From assembly GCA_963747535.1 (NCBI GenBank), contig CAVVFX010000006.1, forward strand, positions 930,001 to 994,000: 64,000 nt of DNA. Reading direction: 5' to 3'. Numbering within the stretch: position 1 is the first letter of the stretch; each line of letters opens with the position of its first letter. Positions 58,718 to 64,000 of this stretch are shown here, in pieces. Position numbers and translations under genes: made by a program. Source of the DNA: CAVVFX01 sp963747535. Lineage in GTDB: Bacteria > Acidobacteriota > Terriglobia > Bryobacterales > Bryobacteraceae. Under the pieces are notes generated by a model, which was given only the letters and a program-made list of their open reading frames with translations, was not told the DNA's origin and made no database searches.

Positions 58718-60382
58718 CTACCGCGAGGTAACCGCCCCTTCCGATGCAGATCGTACCAGGGCGCAATATTTGGCGAAGACTCCCCACGTGTAGCGCAATT
58801 CGGGAGCCTTCCAGTTCTTGAGCCGCCGGATGAGATCTTCCGCGTGGATCTCGATGTCTATGGTGCCGCGATCCACGTCGATATTAATGAAGTCGCCCTC
58901 GTTCAGCGCGCCGATGGGTCCGCCGTTCTGGGCTTCCGGCGCCACGTGAGCGATCATAAAGCCATGGGTTGCGCCACTGAAACGGCCGTCAGTGACCAGC
59001 GCGACTGATTCCGAGAGGCCGGCCCCGACAATCGCGCCGGTGACCCCCAACATCTCGCGCATCCCGGGGCCACCGCGCGGTCCTTCATAGCGGATTACCA
59101 CCACGTCGCCCGGGTGGATTCTGCCGCTCTGGACCGCTGCCATGGCATCCTCCTCTCGATTGAAAACCCGAGCGGGTCCGCGATGCTGCCGCTTGTCATG
59201 TCCGGAAAGTTTGATTACGCACCCGTCGGGCGCCAGGGTACCGCGCAGAATCCCGAGGCCGCCCGTCGGCTTGAGGGGCTGATCGAGCCGGCGAATGACG
59301 TCCTGACCAGGGGTCTCGCGCGCGTCGGCGGCTTCTTCCGCAAAAGTGCGGCCTGTGCACGTCATTGCCGAGCCGTCGACCAGGTTGCCTTCCACCAGCC
59401 GGTGCGCGATGACCGGGATACCGCCGGCCTTATCGACGTCGACCGCGACATATTTGCCGCCGGGCTTCAGATCGACAAATAACGGAGTCCGGTTACTGAT
59501 CTTCTGGAAATCTTCGAGCGCCAGCGGCACGCCGGCTTCCCGCGCCATAGCCAGAAGGTGCAGAACGGCGTTCGTCGATCCGCCCGTGGCCGCGACGCCC
59601 GCGATGGCATTTTCGAAAGCTTTGCGCGTGACGAAATCGCGCGGCTTGCGGTCCTGCCGCACGCAATCCAGGATGATTTCGCCGCACCGGTAGGCCACCG
59701 CCTCCTTGCGCTGATCGACCTGAGGGATGGACGCCGTGCCCATCGGGGACATACCGATAAGTTCCATGACCGTGGCCATGGTATTGGCGGTGAACTGTCC
59801 GCCGCATGCGCCCGCGCCCGGGCAGGCATGATTCTCGATGTCGAGCAACTCCTCGTCCGTGATCTTACCGGCAGCCACCGCGCCGACCGCTTCGAATACA
59901 TCCTGAATGGTGATGTCGCGGTCTTTGTAACGGCCCGGCAGGATCGACCCGCCGTACAGCACGACTCCGGGAGTATTCAGCCGCAACAGCGCCATCGCGG
60001 CGCCGGGGATGGTCTTGTCACAGGCCACCAGCGCGACGATGCCGTCGAACATGTGCCCGCGCGCGACCAGTTCGATGGAATCGGCGATCACCTCGCGGCT
60101 TACCAGCGAGGCTTTCATACCCTCGGTGCCCATGGTGATGCCGTCGCTGATGGCGATGGTATTGAACTCCATGGGTGTGCCGCCGGCCGCGCGGATTCCA
60201 GCCTTCACATGCACCGCCAGGTCCCGCAACTTGTAGTTGCAGTTCATGGTCTCGGTCCAGGTATTGGCGATGCCGATGATGGGCTTTTTCAGATCGTCGT
60301 CTGTAAACCCGATGGCCTTCAGGTAACTGCGCGCCGGTGCGCGGTCACGCCCCTGCGTGATGGTATAGCTATTCAGCTTCAT
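58718..60382 (-). CDS. ilvD: Dihydroxy-acid dehydratase
   Basis: 554 residues. IlvD dehydrates 2,3-dihydroxy acids in valine, leucine and isoleucine synthesis. The Fe-S cysteines lie in ACDKTIPGA and CPGAGACGGQFTANTM; the signature PGGKYVAVDVDKAGG, the ending SVALVTDGRFSGATHGFMI and GTIDIEIH complete the family. MKLNSYTITQGRDRAPARS is a normal start. No other branched-chain amino acid genes are adjacent. Confidence 0.97.
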   Translation of the reverse strand: MKLNSYTITQGRDRAPARSYLKAIGFTDDDLKKPIIGIANTWTETMNCNYKLRDLAVHVKAGIRAAGGTPMEFNTIAISDGITMGTEGMKASLVSREVIADSIELVARGHMFDGIVALVACDKTIPGAAMALLRLNTPGVVLYGGSILPGRYKDRDITIQDVFEAVGAVAAGKITDEELLDIENHACPGAGACGGQFTANTMATVMELIGMSPMGTASIPQVDQRKEAVAYRCGEIILDCVRQDRKPRDFVTRKAFENAIAGVAATGGSTNAVLHLLAMAREAGVPLALEDFQKISNRTPLFVDLKPGGKYVAVDVDKAGGIPVIAHRLVEGNLVDGSAMTCTGRTFAEEAADARETPGQDVIRRLDQPLKPTGGLGILRGTLAPDGCVIKLSGHDKRQHRGPARVFNREEDAMAAVQSGRIHPGDVVVIRYEGPRGGPGMREMLGVTGAIVGAGLSESVALVTDGRFSGATHGFMIAHVAPEAQNGGPIGALNEGDFINIDVDRGTIDIEIHAEDLIRRLKNWKAPELRYTWGVFAKYCALVRSASEGAVTSR

Positions 60383-60737
60383 GGGCGAACTATCATCTTA
60401 CAGTGTGTCGCGGACTTTAGATGTTCTGCCAGGCTCCGGCGGAGAGATAACGCACGAACCCAAAAGAAACCGGCGCACCCCTCAGGTCGTTGCCGGCTGC
60501 AGCTTGCCTGAAATCTGCAGCGGTCAAAACAGGAAGCGTCCCGACAACTGAATGTTCCGCGGGTTCCGGGCAGCGCTGGGCAACCCCAACGGGGATTGCG
60601 GGCGCTATCCGATATCCGATATCCGAATCTGTGAAAGAGTGTTGGGGCAGACCATCCTCTTGTGTGGTCTGCCCGGTTACGCAGCAGCCGTCTTTTCGGC
60701 CGCTAGTCGGAGCGGGCCTTTGGCCGGCCGGGTAGCG
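60383..60737. other. Gene-free stretch with hairpin repeats
   Basis: 355 bases between ilvD and a hypothetical gene. Tandem CCGATAT units near 60608-60630 precede a strong hairpin: GGGCAGACCA at 60645-60654 is complementary to TGGTCTGCCC at 60665-60674 (10-bp perfect stem, 10-base loop). TGTGGTCTGCCCGG also occurs near 49031. Probably a second dispersed repeat family rather than a dedicated terminator. Confidence 0.6.
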
Positions 60738-61184
60738 TTAGCCCTTGCCCGCAGCCTGGGCTTGCTGCGAAAGTTGTGCCCGGATAGCCTTGTACTGCTC
60801 CCGCATCCGTGCGACTTTTTGGCGTCCTTCAGGTGTCGAGTCGATCAGCTTTTCCAGGTTCGCGCAGAATTGCGGCCCATATGCAGCCCGGACCTCTCCG
60901 AGGAGCGGCTCGAGTTTGGAGAAGACTCCAATATGCTCGCCGTTGGTGTCGTTGAAAAGCTCGAGGCTGATGGCCCCGTGGTTGACCAGCGCCGCGGCCA
61001 TATCCCAATAAGACATGACCATACGCACGTGGCCGCTGTGCTCGCTGAACATGGCTGCGTTGAGGTCGGCTAGCGATTCCGGATTGAAGTGCTGGAAAAA
61101 CCAGTCCCGCGCCGCGCGCATGGTGGGCTCCCGGCGCAATTCGTAAAGCTTGAGAATCAGATCCGCTTCCGCTTGAATAGACAT
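60738..61184 (-). CDS. Hypothetical protein, DUF4760-like
   Basis: 148 residues from the ATG at 61184, with AAGGA six bases upstream. Mostly helical, no signal peptide: AEADLILKLYELRREPTM, ARDWFFQHFNP, MVMSYWDMAAALVNHGAI, FNDTNGEHIGVFSKLEPLL. The pattern resembles the DUF4760 family (small helical proteins of unknown function), at low confidence. The C-terminal third is a charged helix. Single gene. Confidence 0.65.
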   Translation of the reverse strand: MSIQAEADLILKLYELRREPTMRAARDWFFQHFNPESLADLNAAMFSEHSGHVRMVMSYWDMAAALVNHGAISLELFNDTNGEHIGVFSKLEPLLGEVRAAYGPQFCANLEKLIDSTPEGRQKVARMREQYKAIRAQLSQQAQAAGKG

Positions 61185-61343
61185 AAGAATTCCTTTCGAT
61201 TTTTGCCGTCCGGCGGTTGCTAAATCCACCGGGCTGCCTTGTCAGGGTAACAGGTTTTGGGATGCACATCCGCCGCGTCATCTGACGCGCGACGATTTCA
61301 GGCTTCAAGGTTGCCGGCCGTTCAGTGTTGTTGTGCGATACCT

Positions 61344-62360
61344 CTAATTCACCCGAATCATAATCTTGCTGACAGCCGCCGGGTTACCGCTCCACTCCGT
61401 GAACGCCGCCGGTGCATCGTCAAACGGCACCACCCGGGTGATGGCGCTCTTCACCGGGAAGCGGTGCTGCTGCAGCATCCGGATGACCTCGGCGAAATCT
61501 TCCGGCAGCGCATTCCGCGAGCCGAGAATATCGAGCTCCTTTTGGACGAAGAGGCGCGTCTCGTAGCTGACCAGATCCTTGGCATAACCGATGTAGACGA
61601 CGCGTCCTGTAAACGCAACCTCTTCCACCGCAGCCGTAAACGTGGCAGGGAGTCCGACGGCTTCGATTACTACGTCCGGACCATGACCGCCTGTCAGTTC
61701 CTGCAACCTTTCATGCAAGGGTTCGGTACTGTCGTTAATGGTGTGGGTCGCGCCAGCCTCTCTGGCGATACGGAGTTTGGCGTCGTCGACATCGATTGCG
61801 ATGGTCTGGGCATTGCGGAAAGCCGACGCGGCAACGGCCCCGAGTCCCACTCCGCCGCAGCCGAAGATCGCGACGGTATCCTTCGCGGTGATGCGTCCTC
61901 GAGCCACCGCGTGGAAGCCGACCGTCAACGGCTCGACGATGCACAGTTCTTCCAGATTGAGTCCTTCCGCGACGAATATCTTGGGCGTCGGGACAGAGAT
62001 GAAATCGGTCAATCCCCCATCGCGCTGAACCCCCAGCGTCTGGTTGGATTTGCAGGCGTTGACACGCCCGCGGAGGCAGGCTGCGCACAGGCCACAACTG
62101 GTGTATGGCGAGAGCGTGACGGCCATGCCGGCCTGCAAAGTGCTTGCGGGGTCCTTCACCTCTTCAACGGTCGCGGCGATTTCGTGTCCCGGGATGCGCG
62201 GGAAAGACACCATGGGGTTTTTGCCACGGTAAGTGTTGAGGTCCGAGCCGCAGAGGCCGATCATGCGCACGCGCAGCAGGACTTCGCCTGACTTGGGGGC
62301 GGGCTCCGCGGTGCTGCCGACAGAGATTTCCCCGGGTTTCCGGATGATGAGAGCTTTCAT
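61344..62360 (-). CDS. Zinc-dependent medium-chain alcohol/polyol dehydrogenase
   Basis: 338 residues. Catalytic zinc ligands C37 (GLCGSD), H59-E60 (GHE) and a later Glu; structural zinc cysteines C89, C92, C95 and C103. The Rossmann motif is FGCGGVGLGA. The sorbitol/galactitol-type dehydrogenases have this form (GLCGSDLNTYRGKNP), so a polyol or sugar-acid substrate is likely. No sugar transporter or regulator lies beside it. NAD preference is inferred from the Asp after the second strand (IAIDVDDAKL). Confidence 0.92.
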   Translation of the reverse strand: MKALIIRKPGEISVGSTAEPAPKSGEVLLRVRMIGLCGSDLNTYRGKNPMVSFPRIPGHEIAATVEEVKDPASTLQAGMAVTLSPYTSCGLCAACLRGRVNACKSNQTLGVQRDGGLTDFISVPTPKIFVAEGLNLEELCIVEPLTVGFHAVARGRITAKDTVAIFGCGGVGLGAVAASAFRNAQTIAIDVDDAKLRIAREAGATHTINDSTEPLHERLQELTGGHGPDVVIEAVGLPATFTAAVEEVAFTGRVVYIGYAKDLVSYETRLFVQKELDILGSRNALPEDFAEVIRMLQQHRFPVKSAITRVVPFDDAPAAFTEWSGNPAAVSKIMIRVN

Positions 62361-62491
62361 GATGTCAGGTGCCGAAGGCGGATCGCCTTAGCCGAAAGTA
62401 AACGATAACTCTATCGCAATCCGGAGAGGAAAGCAAGGGCTGCAATGGGATTTCCCCCCAGGCGCAACGCACTTCCGCTACACCCGGTAAA

Positions 62492-63766
62492 ATGGTGACA
62501 GTGCATCGTATTCTTGTTTGGGCCGCCCTGTTCCTGAGCCTGCGGCCTCTCATGGCGGATAGCGCCGCCGTTCTACCTTTATTCAACTACACGAAGTCGG
62601 CAAACCTGGACTGGATCGGCGAAAGCGTCGCCGAGCGCATCCGGGAATCGCTGGCATCGGAAGGCCTCCTGCTGGTATCGCGCGAGGAGCGGACTGAGGT
62701 TTACCGCCGTCTCTCAATTCGCCCTACCGCCATCCTGACGCGCGCGACTATTTTCAAAATCGGCCAATCGCTGGACGCTTCTGAGGTAATTTTCGGCCAA
62801 TATGAACTGACGCCCGCCGCGGGTCCCAACGCCGCGACTCCGGTCGATGCGGCCCCGCCACCTGTTCCGGCAGGTCCAGCGGCATCTACGCCAACTACGC
62901 CGGCGGCCATAGATCCCAATGCAGCCATCCATGGCACCCTGCGGCTGACAGGCTTCATTATCGATCTGAAGCATCTGCGGCTGGGTCCGACGTTTACTGC
63001 GGAAGGTCCGATGACGGACTTAAGTATCCTGCAAACCAAGGTAGCGTGGCTCGTATTGCACTACCTGGCCCCGAAGTCGTCGATTACCGAAGCCGAGTTC
63101 ATGCGGACGCGCCCGCCGGTTCGGGTGGATGCTCTCGAAAGCTATATCCGGGGACTGATCACACCTTCGGATGACGCGAAGATCAAGCTGTTCACGCAGG
63201 CTACCAAAATCGACGAGCACTACTCCGAGCCGGCGTTTCAACTCGGCCGGTTGTACTTCGGGAAGAAGCAGTATCGCGATTCGTCGCTGTGGTTTGCCAA
63301 GGTAGCCAGCACCGACTCGCATTACATGGAGGCGATGTTCTTTTTGGGTTTATGCCGCTTTTACCAGGGCGATTACGAATCGGCGATCAAGCAGTTCCAG
63401 ACGGTCTCTGAGTCGGTCCCGCTCAACGAAGTTTTCAATGATCTGGGCGCCGCGGAGGCCCGGCTGGACAAGGCGGATGCGCTTGAAAATTTCCGGAAGG
63501 CGCTCGACGGCGATAATGCGGATCCGGACTACTGGTTTAATGTGGGGCTGCTGCTCTGGAAACAGGGGCAGTTTGCGGCCGCGAAAGAAAAGTTCACGGC
63601 CGTGCTGGAGCGCAATCCGCAAGACCAGGAGGCGAGCGATATGCTGGGACGCGTGACGCGTAATGAGGGCGCAAACGCGACCGTCGCATCGCCTAAAGAG
63701 CGCGTGAAAGTCACTTTCGAGGAGACGGCTTTCCTGCAGTTGAAGGCCGAGCTTAAGCAAAAGTAA
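62492..63766 (+). CDS. Exported TPR protein
   Basis: 424 residues with an N-terminal signal peptide (cleavage near LMA-DS). Residues 25-100 resemble the start of TolB/FlgO-like lipoproteins (AVLPLFNYTKSANLDWIGESVAERIRE, split by motifs). A low-complexity Pro/Ala linker follows near 110-145. TPR-like helical pairs fill about 215-390 (PAFQLGRLYFGKKQYRDSSL, ALENFRKALDGDNADPDYWFNVG, AAAKEKFTAVLERNP). Probably a scaffold in the periplasm. Similar TPR proteins are common in acidobacteria. Confidence 0.85.
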   Translation: MVTVHRILVWAALFLSLRPLMADSAAVLPLFNYTKSANLDWIGESVAERIRESLASEGLLLVSREERTEVYRRLSIRPTAILTRATIFKIGQSLDASEVIFGQYELTPAAGPNAATPVDAAPPPVPAGPAASTPTTPAAIDPNAAIHGTLRLTGFIIDLKHLRLGPTFTAEGPMTDLSILQTKVAWLVLHYLAPKSSITEAEFMRTRPPVRVDALESYIRGLITPSDDAKIKLFTQATKIDEHYSEPAFQLGRLYFGKKQYRDSSLWFAKVASTDSHYMEAMFFLGLCRFYQGDYESAIKQFQTVSESVPLNEVFNDLGAAEARLDKADALENFRKALDGDNADPDYWFNVGLLLWKQGQFAAAKEKFTAVLERNPQDQEASDMLGRVTRNEGANATVASPKERVKVTFEETAFLQLKAELKQK

Positions 63767-63822
63767 GCGCTCCCCCAAGGTCGCGCCTTGTTGGGCCTCC
63801 AATCCTGGCTACAGAATTGGAC

Positions 63823-63838
63823 GCAGCCGGGCGGCTGC
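63823..63838. terminator. Hairpin between convergent genes
   Basis: GCAGCC-GGGC-GGCTGC, a 6-bp stem with tetraloop, between the TPR gene and the partial gene at the window end. No T-run; assignment as terminator is tentative. Confidence 0.4.
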
Positions 63839-64000
63839 TTACCGCTTTAACGGGTCCTCCACCCACGGCGGAGTCGCATCAATTAACCTTCCCAACTCCG
63901 GCTCGACCTCCTCGACGCGCTGCTTCATCCGCCAGGCGACATCACGGTAACTGAAGTGGCCCTTTACGCCGCTGCGCACCCGTGAGATGTATTCCACCTC
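63839..64000 (-). CDS. C-terminal fragment of an unidentified protein
   Basis: 53 codons and a stop, open to the window edge. The C-terminus reads ISRVRSGVKGHFSYRDVAW, MKQRVEEVEPELGRLID, then ends PPWVEDPLKR. Too little is present to name a family; the gene continues beyond the window. The frame is strongly coding-like (no rare pattern) and its stop abuts the hairpin at 63823. Confidence 0.55.
   Translation of the reverse strand, partial: EVEYISRVRSGVKGHFSYRDVAWRMKQRVEEVEPELGRLIDATPPWVEDPLKR

Overview
The window looks like chromosomal DNA of an acidobacterium close to Solibacter/Bryobacter. This is inferred from the GC-rich base composition, a DUF1501 plus DUF1549/DUF1553 pair, a kinase fused to a periplasmic beta-propeller, a BlaI/M56-TonB pair, a PEP-CTERM protein, a large Ig-repeat secreted protein, and several families of short intergenic hairpin repeats. 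No rRNA, tRNA, CRISPR array, insertion sequence or phage gene was recognised. Both ends are cut inside genes.

Layout. 1-2 kb: the tail of an Rrf2-type Fe-S regulator, clpP and a short-chain dehydrogenase. 2-3.7 kb: a cobalt-type nitrile hydratase operon (alpha, beta, accessory protein) on the minus strand. 3.7-7.3 kb: the DUF1501/DUF1553 pair. 7.6-9.1 kb: tsaE, a FabL-like enoyl reductase and CsbD. 9.2-15.2 kb: a likely lipid or glycoside modification cluster with an MFS exporter, two GT1 glycosyltransferases and two tandem E2-like acyltransferases. 15.2-21.7 kb: a PEP-CTERM protein, a B12 radical SAM enzyme and, across an AT-rich region full of dyads, an operon of a LuxI/FeeM-like acyltransferase, a VAO-type flavin oxidase and a fatty acid desaturase. 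21.8-25.9 kb: a large secreted protein of unknown function and a sedolisin. 26-29.5 kb: a shortened GT4, prepilin peptidase and uvrC. 29.9-36.2 kb: a secreted protein with exact 95-residue repeats, rsmI and the kinase-propeller. 36.3-41.6 kb: a frame-broken gene, a metal P-type ATPase, a secreted PHP-like protein and a MazEF-type pair. 41.6-45.6 kb: the classic YbbP-YbbA/TesA locus. 45.7-51 kb: M56-TonB/BlaI with its operator, a VWA protein and lactate permease. 50.9-53.4 kb: an overlapping operon HIT-Gph-CHAD(C)-CHAD(N), with twin 61-residue proteins divergent from it. 53.4-64 kb: proline dehydrogenase, small membrane and secreted proteins, a MarR-GNAT fusion with its operator, a diguanylate cyclase, YmdB, IlvD, an alcohol dehydrogenase and a TPR protein.

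The most interesting stretch is 9.2-21.7 kb. It joins glycosyl transfer, acyl transfer, LuxI-like acyl-amine synthesis, phenol-type oxidation and desaturation in neighbouring transcription units. This suggests an undescribed acylated small molecule or lipid; the product is inference. The second is a CHAD domain split over two translationally coupled genes and facing duplicated small proteins.
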